Source of the DNA: Lewinellaceae bacterium
Lineage (GTDB): Bacteria; Bacteroidota; Bacteroidia; Chitinophagales; Saprospiraceae
Length of the DNA stretch: 45,527 nucleotides
Assembly: GCA_947476195.1 (NCBI GenBank)
Contig: CANJPT010000023.1
Coordinates: forward strand, 1 to 45,527
Direction of reading: 5' to 3'
The notes under the pieces were generated by a model that saw only the letters and a program-made list of their open reading frames with translations, was not told where the DNA came from and made no database searches. Below are positions 25,422 through 33,113 of the stretch, in pieces. A program made the position numbers and the translations under genes. Numbering within the stretch: the first letter of the stretch is position 1; each line of letters begins with the position of its first letter.

Positions 25422-26309
25422 TTAATCTTCCTCGTAAGGGGTCACTTGACTACTCTTATTCCCAGCAGCCTTCAGGGCTTTTTCGCGGAGGCGTTGTACC
25501 CTTGCCACCACCAGAATACTTGCCTCATACAGTCCAAATAGCGGAATAGCCACCAGTGTTTGGGAAACTACATCCGGAGGGGTAATGATGGCGGCAATGA
25601 TCAGTATGATCACAATGGCCTGTCGTCGGTAAGTGCGCAAAAAAGCGGCCCCTACCACCCCGATTTTTGCCAAAAAGTAGGCAAATACCGGCAACTCGAA
25701 AACCAAACCCATTGGCAAGGTGAACATCGTCATGTAGCTAACATACGAATCCAGTGTAGGGGCTACTTCAAGGCCTTCCAGGGTGTAACCGGCTAAAAAA
25801 CTGATGGCAAACGGAGCGACAATGTAATAACCGAATGCAACGCCCAAAAGAAAAAGAACCGTGCAAATAGCCACGATGCCACGGACTGCTTTACGCTCGT
25901 TTTCATGCAACCCGGGCTTTATAAACCTCCAAAACTCCCATAAAATAAACGGGAAAGCACCAATCACCCCCAACCAAAATGAAATATACATGTGTTGCAT
26001 CAACACCTCCCCTAATTCCCGGGTGATGAGCTTGAACTGAGGAGGACTAAAACACATGTTTTCTCCAGCTCCTACCCAATGAGAGAAATTACAGATGATC
26101 CGATAAGTAGGAAAATCCGGATTCTTTGGACCAAAGATCACTGTACTGAAAATGAAATCTTTGTTTAGAAAACATGTGATCGCCACGACTGATATCGCCA
26201 TCACAGAGCGCAGGATATGGGTCCGCAGTTCAATAATATGGTCGAAAAAGGACATTTCGCTTCGGGAATCTTTCTTGCGGTCGTGTTCGTGTTGCTGATC
26301 GAGCGGCAT
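25422..26309 (-). CDS. tatC: Twin-arginine translocase subunit TatC
   Basis: The protein has 295 residues with six membrane segments. Signature segments are the N-terminal MSFFDHIIELRTHILRS, GVIGAFPFILWEFWRFIKPGLHENERKA, and the late IILIIAAIITPPDVVSQTLVAIPLFGLYEASI. TatC is the receptor for twin-arginine signal peptides and exports folded proteins across the inner membrane. A cysteine-containing loop insertion (NFSHWVGAGENMCFS) lies between helices 1 and 2. No tatA/tatB gene is nearby. It has its own promoter (26353-26386) and is followed by the permease gene after 12 bases. Confidence 0.96.
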   Translation of the reverse strand: MPLDQQHEHDRKKDSRSEMSFFDHIIELRTHILRSVMAISVVAITCFLNKDFIFSTVIFGPKNPDFPTYRIICNFSHWVGAGENMCFSPPQFKLITRELGEVLMQHMYISFWLGVIGAFPFILWEFWRFIKPGLHENERKAVRGIVAICTVLFLLGVAFGYYIVAPFAISFLAGYTLEGLEVAPTLDSYVSYMTMFTLPMGLVFELPVFAYFLAKIGVVGAAFLRTYRRQAIVIILIIAAIITPPDVVSQTLVAIPLFGLYEASILVVARVQRLREKALKAAGNKSSQVTPYEED

Positions 26310-26352
26310 GTTTGCTTGATTTAAGGACTGTAGGTGGTGGGGTTAGACGCCG

Positions 26353-26386
26353 CAAATGTAAAAAGTTAAGCCCCGAAGCAGGACAA
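26353..26386 (-). promoter_or_regulatory. Promoter of tatC
   Basis: On the minus strand TTG (26386-26384), a 23-base spacer and TACATTTG (26360-26353) lie 43 bases before the tatC start. Confidence 0.6.
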
Positions 26387-26596
26387 AACAGTGAAACTTA
26401 ATCAAAACAGTCTGAACAAATTAGACCTATTAAGCTTTATACCTGCCTACCAGACTGACTATATCAAACAGGGTATCCTCTTCAAGGTACATTTCTATAG
26501 CCAAAGCAGCCTGTTTTTGAACGATGATAGTTTATACCCATTTTAAAATCGGGCATTTGTATCACTCAAAGCATTCAAATCACCTCAATCAAAGTA

Positions 26597-26604
26597 TACC
26601 TTTG
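26597..26604 (+). promoter_or_regulatory. -7 box of the small membrane protein gene
   Basis: TACCTTTG fits TAnnTTTG and lies 41 bases before the ATG at 26646. No upstream TTG at proper spacing was found. Confidence 0.5.
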
Positions 26605-26645
26605 GCCACGAAAATCCAAACCCTGATTTTTTACACCGCAACAAC

Positions 26646-27116
26646 ATGAACAAATCTACCCTTCTAAAAATCGCCCTTGAATTGCTCTGGTGGGTCATTA
26701 CCTTCTTTGTAGTCTGGCTTGTCTTACGGCCCATTTATGAGGCGATGTATTTTTGGACTTTTAAATGGACCAATATATTTTCTGTGGTAGTGCTGCTCAC
26801 CCTGACGCGGTATGTTTTTTTGCTGAAACACACCTTTATAAGCAATCAGCAAGTGTTGAAGATCGCACTGATGTTTCTCATGTTCCCACTCACTTTTTTA
26901 TTAGTTGAGCGTGTCAATGAGTTTTTAGTATTCATTGAAGAACAAGGCTGGGAACCACTGACCGGGCATCTTCCTCCCGGTCAACAGCCCGCTATTCAGG
27001 AATACATCTGGGGCGAAATGTTGTTTTTTGGTGTAGGAAGTGCGTTTGCCGCTCCGACATTTGCCATTCGAATGATGCTTTCCATTTGGCGGACCCGAAA
27101 TCGGGGCACGGTTTAG
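26646..27116 (+). CDS. Small multi-span membrane protein, unknown function
   Basis: The protein has 156 residues with about four hydrophobic segments: WWVITFFVVWLVLRPIYEAM, FSVVVLLTLTRYVFLL, ALMFLMFPLTFLLVE, and a weaker one near GVGSAFAAPTFAIRM. An extracytoplasmic stretch rich in Pro and Gly (GHLPPGQQPAIQEY) lies between the last two. The C-terminus is basic (WRTRNRGTV). No known family is recognised. It is a monocistronic-looking gene with a -7 box 41 bases upstream; 100 bases separate it from the sigma factor gene. Confidence 0.8.
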   Translation: MNKSTLLKIALELLWWVITFFVVWLVLRPIYEAMYFWTFKWTNIFSVVVLLTLTRYVFLLKHTFISNQQVLKIALMFLMFPLTFLLVERVNEFLVFIEEQGWEPLTGHLPPGQQPAIQEYIWGEMLFFGVGSAFAAPTFAIRMMLSIWRTRNRGTV

Positions 27117-27216
27117 GAAAAAATCTTCCATTCCCGGGAACTCTCCCACCTGCCCCTTGCGTTGTGTTTGAATTTCGGTGACCTTTGCAGTCCTGATTTA
27201 CTAAAACCTAAGCGCT

Positions 27217-27840
27217 ATGGCAACACTAACCTACAAGGCAAACAGTGCGCAAAGCCGAGTATTCGAGCAGGAATTCGTCCCGCTGCTCGATGCGGTCTAT
27301 GCGTTCTCCTATCGCCTTACGGGCGACCGAACACAGGCTGAGGACCTCGTGCAAGAGACCTTTTTAAAAGCATGGCGCTTTATTGAGCGCTACACAGCAG
27401 AGACGAACGCCAAAGCATGGCTGTTCCGGATCTGCCGCAATGCTTTCATCAACGACTGGCGCAGCCGCAAGACCCAGCCCCCCACCCGGGATATTGAAGA
27501 TCCAACGGTGCGTCTTTTGCCCGTGGCCGAAAACCCACGCAACGCCCAGATGGGCGACGAGGTAATGCTCGCAGTCAATGCCCTCACCGTCAATTTCCGC
27601 ACGGTGATACTCCTCGACCTCGAGGATTTCACTTATGAGGAGATCGCGGCTATTCTGGATATCCCGATTGGTACCGTCCGTTCGCGTCTGCACCGTGCCC
27701 GCAACATTCTCGCCAAAAGACTCCTGAATTATGGACGCTCCAATGGCTATAATGTGCAGGACAATGAAGGCAAAATAGGCGAAGACGAAGATGCGCCCGC
27801 CGCATCCTTATTAAAGGGTTTGCCCGAAGCAGTTTTCTGA
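27217..27840 (+). CDS. ECF-type RNA polymerase sigma factor
   Basis: The protein has 207 residues. Region sigma-2 is at about residues 20-85 (FSYRLTGDRTQAEDLVQETFLKAWRFIERY, AWLFRICRNAFINDWR). Region sigma-4 is at about 115-167 (LTVNFRTVILLDLEDFTYEEIAAILDIPIGTVRSRLHRAR). This is a sigma-70 family extracytoplasmic-function factor that redirects RNA polymerase to a specific regulon. A 40-residue acidic tail (NVQDNEGKIGEDEDAPAAS) extends beyond sigma-4. A terminator overlaps the stop codon. No obvious anti-sigma factor with a canonical zinc motif follows; the next ORF is a candidate only. Confidence 0.95.
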   Translation: MATLTYKANSAQSRVFEQEFVPLLDAVYAFSYRLTGDRTQAEDLVQETFLKAWRFIERYTAETNAKAWLFRICRNAFINDWRSRKTQPPTRDIEDPTVRLLPVAENPRNAQMGDEVMLAVNALTVNFRTVILLDLEDFTYEEIAAILDIPIGTVRSRLHRARNILAKRLLNYGRSNGYNVQDNEGKIGEDEDAPAASLLKGLPEAVF

Positions 27841-27864
27841 ACTGCCCGCGGCAAACCCTTTTTT
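27816..27864 (+). terminator. Rho-independent terminator overlapping the sigma factor stop
   Basis: GGGTTTGCC pairs with GGCAAACCC, with an inner CAGTT/AACTG stem, and T6 follows at 27859-27864. The stop codon (27838-27840) is inside the hairpin. Confidence 0.85.
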
Positions 27865-27909
27865 GATTTTTGGATGATAGCCCTAAACAAAGTACAGCCT
27901 TTTATCTCC

Positions 27910-27948
27910 GTCCACCGTTAACCGTCCACCGTTAACCGTTCACCGTAA
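27910..27948 (+). repeat. Short tandem repeat upstream of the Cys-containing ORF
   Basis: GTCCACCGTTAACC occurs twice in direct succession (27910-27923 and 27924-27937), followed by a third partial copy GTTCACCGTAA. It ends at the putative start codon of the next ORF. Confidence 0.75.
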
Positions 27949-27949
27949 A

Positions 27950-28420
27950 ATGTCACTCACAAGTCAGCATTCTACCGCAGGTCAGCAGGCATTCCGTGCC
28001 GGCTCCTTCACATGTCTGACCCCTTGTTCAGCGTCCGAAATAAATTGGTGGCCCGCATCTATATGTCCAGACCCGGTTGGCAGCCGCGGCAGACAATGTG
28101 AGGCACCCGGCAATGGAACATGGGGCAGTTGTGGAAGTAGCAAGCCCAGCGATAGTATGCCGGCACAAATTCACTTTTTCATGAAAATAGCACGCAAAGA
28201 GACTGGCCTACCCGCCAGCGACAAACTTCTGGCCAATGGCCCCGTCCACCCTGCTCTTTATGAAGATCAGGTATTTTCCGAAAAACCAGGCTCCCGACAA
28301 CCAGAATCTCCACAAGTGGAATCCCTGCGCTCCCTGCTTAAAGCAAATATGACGCGCGAAAAAGCCTCCCCGGCGCTGATCGAACGCATCCGAAGCAGGA
28401 TGCATGAAAATAAAGGGTGA
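27950..28420 (+). CDS. Cys-containing ORF after the sigma factor; possible degenerate anti-sigma factor
   Basis: The protein would have 156 residues. The C-terminal part (QVESLRSLLKANMTREKASPALIERIRSRM) resembles the end of zinc-binding anti-sigma factors in Bacteroidota and Actinobacteria (pattern LRxxL...RExAPxxLxxRIRxxI). The N-terminal half has five cysteines (TCLTPC, ICPDP, RQCE, GSCG) but not the canonical HxxxCxxC motif, and its composition is unlike a normal protein. The other two plus frames over this half hit stops. A later start (ATG 28158, MPAQIHFF) would keep only the plausible part. A terminator at 28501 supports transcription. It could be a real divergent anti-sigma factor or a decayed one. 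Confidence 0.45.
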   Translation: MSLTSQHSTAGQQAFRAGSFTCLTPCSASEINWWPASICPDPVGSRGRQCEAPGNGTWGSCGSSKPSDSMPAQIHFFMKIARKETGLPASDKLLANGPVHPALYEDQVFSEKPGSRQPESPQVESLRSLLKANMTREKASPALIERIRSRMHENKG

Positions 28421-28773
28421 ATCCACCGTTCTTTTCCCACCTAAACGTATTTCCAACTTTTCCACGCTTTGCGTGAAGGCTTCGCTGGAGAGATTTGATG
28501 ATCGCTCCGGCGATTTTTTTTGGGGTGTTTTTGGGGATTTACCAAACGGCATGGTCTTTCCTCAGAACCGACCAGTTTTCAGAAATCATTGTGCTTTTTC
28601 ATTCGGTGACCTTACAAAGCTTATATTTACAGCTAATAAATCAAAAATACCCGACGGATTGAACAGAGGCAATCCAGAAGGTTTGTTCTTCCTGCTGAAT
28701 TGGTACTGAGGAAATCGATGCAAGGTAAAAATCAATGGAAGCTCATCTCCCAATTAAAAAGGATAATTAGATT
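28421..28773. other. Intergenic region with terminator, no supported gene
   Basis: It contains a terminator at 28501-28520 and a small CACGC-TTT-GCGTG hairpin near 28465. The 101-codon frame starting at 28404 runs through the terminator, has no domain and is not called. Confidence 0.5.
28501..28520 (+). terminator. Short Rho-independent terminator
   Basis: ATCGC-TCCG-GCGAT is a five-pair stem with a tetraloop, followed by a T8 tract. It lies 80 bases after the stop of the Cys-containing ORF. Confidence 0.6.
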
Positions 28774-29073
28774 ATGGAAAACATTGATTTTTTGCATGAT
28801 GCAATTCTTGAGCAAATTTGCATGAATTGGGCAGAAAGTGCTGTTTCTATCACATGCATACCAAATGAATTCTATAAATTTAAAAAGACTAAAGTTACTT
28901 TTTTAAATGTAAAAAATATAATCATATCCCACTTTAACGTATGGGGAGGAAGTTCTTTTATTAATGGAATTGCATTTGAAATAAATTGCGCTATAATTGA
29001 AATGCAATCTGGAGATAAAATCAAAATTGAATATCTTGAACCTTTGATCAAATTGACAGAAGTAATAGATTAG
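28774..29073 (+). CDS. AT-rich 99-residue orphan protein
   Basis: The protein starts MENIDFLHDAILEQICMNWAES and contains WGGSSFINGIAFE and a short acidic C-terminus. The layout LHDA-x-L...W...V-x-I is reminiscent of small immunity-type or cytoplasmic beta-rich families in Bacteroidota, but I cannot name the family. Codon use is markedly richer in A and T than in neighbouring genes (long runs such as ttttttaaatgtaaaaaatata), suggesting recent acquisition. It is flanked by a gene-free stretch on one side and a 124-base palindrome plus an AbiEii toxin gene on the other, which fits an accessory patch. Function unknown. Confidence 0.65.
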   Translation: MENIDFLHDAILEQICMNWAESAVSITCIPNEFYKFKKTKVTFLNVKNIIISHFNVWGGSSFINGIAFEINCAIIEMQSGDKIKIEYLEPLIKLTEVID

Positions 29074-29093
29074 CCTAAGTAATAATATTGATT

Positions 29094-29217
29094 TCCCTCC
29101 CGCTCGTGCGAAGAGCCCAACGCACGCTGGCGCGGAAGCTTCAGCTTCGTGCCCCATTACTTCCGCGCCAGCGTGTATTGGGCTTGGTATTGGGGAGCTT
29201 CCCTCGAGCGGGAGGGA
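29094..29217. repeat. 124-base palindromic element (REP/MITE-like)
   Basis: The outer arms TCCCTCCCGCTCG (29094-29106) and its exact complement (29205-29217) close the element. Inner arms 29114-29138 and 29160-29184 pair over 25 bases with two mismatches (core ACGCTGGCGCGGAAG). It is GC-rich in contrast to the AT-rich gene next to it, has no coding potential, and sits between convergent genes. It could form a strong RNA hairpin ending both transcripts. Confidence 0.75.
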
Positions 29218-29264
29218 TGAGAGGCGGCGGAGGATTTGTATTTTTAAGTTTGCATGGGAAAGGA

Positions 29265-29888
29265 TTATTGATCTGTGGTGAGCAATTTCACAGCGTTTCG
29301 GATGGTGGATTTCACTTTGCTCCACGAGACCGTTTTATCGAAAACAAGCGGGTCGGGGTAATTTTCTGCATCCTCAAAATAACTGAGACTTTTGATCACA
29401 TGAAAAACTTCGTTCTGCTTGAATTTTTGTGAAAACAAATTGAGCATTTCAGCCAATGAAAGGCTTTCTAACAAATAGTAGATGTCATAAAAATCCTTTT
29501 TACTGCCGCGTTGAGTTACCGCTTTCAGTTTCATGGGCGCGATGTCCCGCACTTCCAACATTCTTACCCCTTCTTCTATAATGGGCGGAAACAGGACAGG
29601 GTAACTCATTTTGACAAAATCCACCTTGATTCCGTTGATATTGGTAATGAGCATGTTCGCGCCTTCGGTTTCGATTAGTACCTCGAAAGACGATTGCAGG
29701 GTATCCAGCAATCCTGTTTTATCAATCGGTTGTTGCGTGAACATATCGAGATCAACAGATATACGATGCCCCAACTGCAATGCCAGTGCAGTGCCACCGA
29801 CCAAATAATAATGGTCCAATTCAGGCAAGGACATAAGGTTTTTCAATAATCCCAATGTCCCGGGTTCGACTGTGCGAGTTTGTAACAT
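29265..29888 (-). CDS. Nucleotidyltransferase AbiEii/AbiGii-type toxin
   Basis: The protein has 207 residues. The nucleotidyltransferase fold is marked by VGGTALALQLGHRISVDLDMF (G31-G32, D46, D48), the third acidic residue in KVDF (D90), and the late QRGSKKDFYDIYYLL (K130, K131, D132). This is the AbiEii family (PF08843), whose studied members transfer nucleotides to tRNA ends or other targets and act in type IV toxin-antitoxin and abortive-infection systems. It overlaps by 46 bases the upstream DUF6922-like gene, implying translational coupling. Cytoplasmic. The target here is unknown. Confidence 0.92.
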   Translation of the reverse strand: MLQTRTVEPGTLGLLKNLMSLPELDHYYLVGGTALALQLGHRISVDLDMFTQQPIDKTGLLDTLQSSFEVLIETEGANMLITNINGIKVDFVKMSYPVLFPPIIEEGVRMLEVRDIAPMKLKAVTQRGSKKDFYDIYYLLESLSLAEMLNLFSQKFKQNEVFHVIKSLSYFEDAENYPDPLVFDKTVSWSKVKSTIRNAVKLLTTDQ

Positions 29889-30133
29889 CTGAATTCTGTT
29901 TCCGATATATCAAAAATAGTACTGCAAAATGCGAGCGTGACTTTGTCGAGCCATCGGGCGTTGAGCATGGTTTTTTTTACGACGTCTTTACCATAAAACT
30001 GCATCAATGCCCGGAATTCGTCAAAATGTCCGCGGGTCATAATACGCTCAATGACAGCGGCTTTGTGCTTTTGCACATCTATGTTTTGTATATCAGTATC
30101 CCAAAAGAGGGAGGGACGAAGGTGTAGGGTCAT
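29843..30133 (-). CDS. DUF6922-like partner of the AbiEii toxin (putative antitoxin)
   Basis: The protein has 96 residues, starting MTLHLRPSLFWDTDIQNIDVQKHKAAVIERIM and ending DISETEFRCYKLAQSN. The FWD-x-D...ID-x-x-KH...VIERI...RG and terminal FRCYK pattern matches a small Bacteroidota family (DUF6922, from memory) that regularly precedes AbiEii-type nucleotidyltransferases. It overlaps the toxin start by 46 bases, the usual order being antitoxin first. A TAATTTTG box lies a few bases before the start codon, suggesting a nearly leaderless transcript. No DNA-binding motif is obvious. The antitoxin role is inferred from position. Confidence 0.8.
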   Translation of the reverse strand: MTLHLRPSLFWDTDIQNIDVQKHKAAVIERIMTRGHFDEFRALMQFYGKDVVKKTMLNARWLDKVTLAFCSTIFDISETEFRCYKLAQSNPGHWDY

Positions 30134-30265
30134 AACTCACAAAATTACGAAGGACCATCATAAAAATCTCAGGAATTAAAAGCTGAAGTGGGGATGGGTC
30201 AAAAAAAGACCCGAGCGCTGCGTGTAGAAGACCGTGCAGGGCGAAAAATCTTCCATGTTTGGCTC

Positions 30266-30273
30266 TACCTTTG
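30266..30273 (+). promoter_or_regulatory. -7 box of the M15 peptidase gene
   Basis: TACCTTTG matches TAnnTTTG and lies 24 bases before ATG 30298. This rules against the in-frame ATG at 30259, which is upstream of it. Confidence 0.6.
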
Positions 30274-30297
30274 ACGTTCTTTTTGAACCCCGGAAAT

Positions 30298-31140
30298 ATG
30301 CGCTTTTTTTTATCTGTTCTCCTGTTTTTCAATTGTTTACACAGCTATGCACAACCAGCCGCCCCCGTCCCGCCGGGTATCCAGCGCCTGTTGGCAGCCT
30401 ATCCGCATTACCTGACAGGTTATAATGACAATCAGGTCATCTGGAAAGACGGCTCAAAATTCAGGTATGACGACGGACGGGTGAAAACGGAAGAGGAGGC
30501 CTTCGATTCAACCGACCTGGAGGATCACCTGAATGCGCTGATCTACGAGCCAGGGATTCAGGTGGATACACCCGGCTATAATTGCGACCCCGGTACACTG
30601 CGCTGTCAGGAGTTTTTTATGAAGATGTATGGGAATAGCGAGGCGGAGGTAAAAAGCCACCTGGCGCCTGTGACATGGCTTGCGGCCAAACCGGGGCATA
30701 CCAAACGCATCTGGGTTACTTCGGTCAATGGTGTGGACAAGCACCTGCAGGCCGTTGCCAATGAACTGGCTGCCCGTCCCGATTTGTGCCCCTATGTGAC
30801 CGACATCGGCGGAACCTTTAACTGGCGACCAATCCTGGGCACCAACCGCATGAGTCCGCACTCTTTCGGCATTGCCATCGACATCAATACCAAGCATTCT
30901 GAATACTGGAAATGGGACCACCGGGACAACTGGCAGTTGGATTCTGTAGAATTAAACCTGCAATGGCACAATTCTGTGCCCCTTGAAATTGTGGAAATTT
31001 TCGAACGGCACGGCTTTATCTGGGGCGGTAAGTGGTTCCATTACGATACCATGCACTTCGAATTCCGGCCTGAAATGCTTCCTCCCGAGCCGGACCGGGT
31101 TCCACCAATCAAACATCCTCCTATCAAACATCGCCCCTGA
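30298..31140 (+). CDS. M15-family metallopeptidase (D,D- or L,D-carboxypeptidase-like)
   Basis: The protein has 280 residues from ATG 30298, which gives a clean signal peptide (MRFFLSVLLFFNCLHSYAQ). The zinc and catalytic motifs of M15 peptidases are present: H188-S-F-G-I-A-I-D195 in SPHSFGIAIDIN, and H253 in HYDTMHFEF. This corresponds to the M15C (D-Ala-D-Ala/L-Ala-D-Glu peptidase) type. It should cleave peptidoglycan stem peptides in the periplasm. The tail contains a repeated PPIKH motif (PPIKHPPIKHRP). It stands alone, followed by a repeat-containing intergenic region. Confidence 0.9.
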   Translation: MRFFLSVLLFFNCLHSYAQPAAPVPPGIQRLLAAYPHYLTGYNDNQVIWKDGSKFRYDDGRVKTEEEAFDSTDLEDHLNALIYEPGIQVDTPGYNCDPGTLRCQEFFMKMYGNSEAEVKSHLAPVTWLAAKPGHTKRIWVTSVNGVDKHLQAVANELAARPDLCPYVTDIGGTFNWRPILGTNRMSPHSFGIAIDINTKHSEYWKWDHRDNWQLDSVELNLQWHNSVPLEIVEIFERHGFIWGGKWFHYDTMHFEFRPEMLPPEPDRVPPIKHPPIKHRP

Positions 31141-31441
31141 CTTCAACAATCATCAATCATGTATTCTATTATTCGTCAATCAAAAAAACCTGCCTTTCCT
31201 AAAATTTGCTTCTAAATATTCATGCGTTTGCCTTGGGGGATACCGTGCAGCGCACAATCCAAAGCGCTTCAACCACCTGGACATTGGACATTCCTTGTTG
31301 GACATTGGATATTTCCCCCCCTATTTCCCAATCTTCATCCGTCAATTCCCGCCTTTTATCCAAGTCTTACACTTTCCTGCGGATCAAAATTGACCTTCGC
31401 CTCCTGAATCAGTTTTTCTCTACCAAAGGCATCCTAACATC
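31141..31441. other. Intergenic region with a GGACATTGGA-type repeat copy
   Basis: It contains one copy (31278-31314) of the dispersed repeat also found twice near 40.9-41.0 kb. No promoter of clear strength and no gene of its own is visible; short frames across it have no domain. Confidence 0.5.
31278..31314. repeat. Dispersed repeat, copy 1
   Basis: This 37-base stretch contains two GGACATTGGA units around TTCCTTGTT. It matches the arms of the palindrome at 40878-41020 apart from a few bases. Confidence 0.75.
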
Positions 31442-32932
31442 ATGGCAAGTCAACAGCCCAAACGAAAAAAAAGAACCCTGCTTTACGTACTCATTGGCGT
31501 ATTCGTGCTGCTCATAGCGGCAGCCGTATACAAAGCCAAACAAAAACCGAAAGGAGAGGAGGTGACGGTTGAAAAGGTCGAGAAGCGTACGATCAAAGAA
31601 ACCGTGAGTGCGAGTGGCAAAATATTCCCCGAAACGGAAGTCAAGATCAGTTCCGACGTTTCTGGTGAGATCATAGCGCTTTATGTGAAGGAAGGCGACT
31701 CCGTAACAGCAGGACAAATATTGGCCAAAATCAGGCCCGATGAATACCAAAGTGCCCTTGAACAAGGCCAGGCCTCGGTAGGTACAGCCCGCTCACAGCG
31801 CGAGATCTCGAGTTCCAATGCGCAAGGAAGCAGTGCTCAAATTGAACAATTGAAAGCCGACAGACAGCGGGTATTGGCCCAACTGGATGTGGCACGCAGC
31901 ACCCACCAACGCAATGAAAAACTGTACAAAGACGGGGTGATCTCTGCCTCAGAATTTGAAACATCCCAGAGCAACCTGAAGTCTGCCGAAAGTGCGGTAG
32001 CTGGTTCTGAAGCCAGTTTGCGTTCCGCTGAAAGCAATTATTCTAGCGCTAAAGCGGGTATCCAGGCCTCTGAATTTGGCATCAACAGCGCCAATGCCCG
32101 CCTGAAAGAACTCCGAACCAGCCTCCAAAAAACCATAGTTACCGCTCCGGTAAGCGGGATCATCAGCAAGTTGAATGTAGAAAAAGGCGAACGTGTAGTG
32201 GGTACCCTTCAAATGGCTGGTACAGAAATGATGCGTGTGGCCAACCTGCGCAGCATGGAAGTACAGGTGGAAGTGAGTGAAAACGATATCCTCAAAGTGA
32301 GCCTCAACGACGAAGTAGATATTGAGGTGGATGCTTACCTGGGCAGAAAATTCAAAGGACGTGTTTCGGAAATTGCAAATAGTGCCAGTAATGTAATCAG
32401 TGGCAGCGCAACCCTCAACACAGATCAGGTGACCAATTTCGTGATTAAAATCCGAATGGATCCGGCTTCTTATGCTGATCTTCTGACAGACGGCAGGCGT
32501 TATCCATTCCGTCCGGGCATGTCGGCTTCGGTGGATGTGTTTACCCATACTGCTGAAGGCCTGACGGTACCTATTATTTCCGTTACGGCCCGCGACGATA
32601 AAAAAGAAGAGGATACCAAAAACAAAAAGGAGGAGGATGAAAAACCCGCTTCGGCCGAGGCTTCGGCGAGTAAAAAAGACAAGGATCTTATAAAGGAAAT
32701 TGTGTTCGTAATGTCGGGTGATACTGTTGGTATCCGGGAGGTTAAAACCGGGATACAGGACAACGATTACATCGAAATCGTATCAGGACTGCAGGAGGGG
32801 GAAATGGTGGTTACCGGGCCTTATTCTGCCATAGCCCGAAAGTTGAAGGGAGGTAGTCAAATCAAGATTGTTGACAAAAATAAAGGAGATGCCACGGATA
32901 AGAAAAGCGGCGTAAAAGTGGAGATCGATTAA
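31442..32932 (+). CDS. Periplasmic adaptor (membrane fusion) protein, MacA/HlyD-like
   Basis: The protein has 496 residues. A membrane anchor (TLLYVLIGVFVLLIAAAVY) is followed by the lipoyl/barrel-sandwich half (VSASGKIFPETEVKISSDVSGEIIALYVKEGDSVTAGQIL). A long alpha-hairpin follows, rich in Ser and Ala (SAESAVAGSEASLRSAE), then the returning half TAPVSGIISKLNVEKGERVVG and a beta-barrel. It is the linker between an inner-membrane ABC or RND pump and a TolC-type channel. A highly charged Lys/Glu insert near residues 380-415 (KKEEDTKNKKEEDEKP) is unusual. No pump or TolC gene is adjacent, so the partner is unknown. The gene sits alone between M15 and a PH-like protein. Confidence 0.92.
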   Translation: MASQQPKRKKRTLLYVLIGVFVLLIAAAVYKAKQKPKGEEVTVEKVEKRTIKETVSASGKIFPETEVKISSDVSGEIIALYVKEGDSVTAGQILAKIRPDEYQSALEQGQASVGTARSQREISSSNAQGSSAQIEQLKADRQRVLAQLDVARSTHQRNEKLYKDGVISASEFETSQSNLKSAESAVAGSEASLRSAESNYSSAKAGIQASEFGINSANARLKELRTSLQKTIVTAPVSGIISKLNVEKGERVVGTLQMAGTEMMRVANLRSMEVQVEVSENDILKVSLNDEVDIEVDAYLGRKFKGRVSEIANSASNVISGSATLNTDQVTNFVIKIRMDPASYADLLTDGRRYPFRPGMSASVDVFTHTAEGLTVPIISVTARDDKKEEDTKNKKEEDEKPASAEASASKKDKDLIKEIVFVMSGDTVGIREVKTGIQDNDYIEIVSGLQEGEMVVTGPYSAIARKLKGGSQIKIVDKNKGDATDKKSGVKVEID

Positions 32933-33067
32933 GGATCTAAGCATACGGGCGGCAAAAACGGTCTTTGAAACGGGAAATAACACTTACACACCCACTTGCG
33001 CATGTTAAATGTGTCAATGCAGGTCGAAGTGTTTGTAACCCGTAAAAAACGGTACTGTTGAACGATG

Positions 33068-33075
33068 TACTTTTG
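33068..33075 (+). promoter_or_regulatory. -7 box of the PH-like membrane protein gene
   Basis: TACTTTTG lies 38 bases before ATG 33114 and fits TAnnTTTG; no TTG at proper spacing. Confidence 0.5.
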
Positions 33076-33113
33076 TCCCGCATTCCGCAAATGAGGGACG
33101 CAGCACAATTTTT

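Larger units (their letters stand above)
26310..26645. other. Divergent promoter region between tatC and a small membrane protein
   Basis: The 336 bases hold a minus-strand promoter near tatC and a plus-strand -7 box near 26600. No further gene, RNA or strong hairpin is apparent in the middle. Confidence 0.5.

Noticed and set aside
27910-27948. Possible CRISPR-like repeats
   Set aside because: Only two and a half directly adjacent 14-base copies, with no spacers and no cas genes.
28404-28709. 101-codon plus-strand frame after the Cys-containing ORF
   Set aside because: It spans a terminator with a T8 tract, has no domain, and overlaps the preceding stop region.
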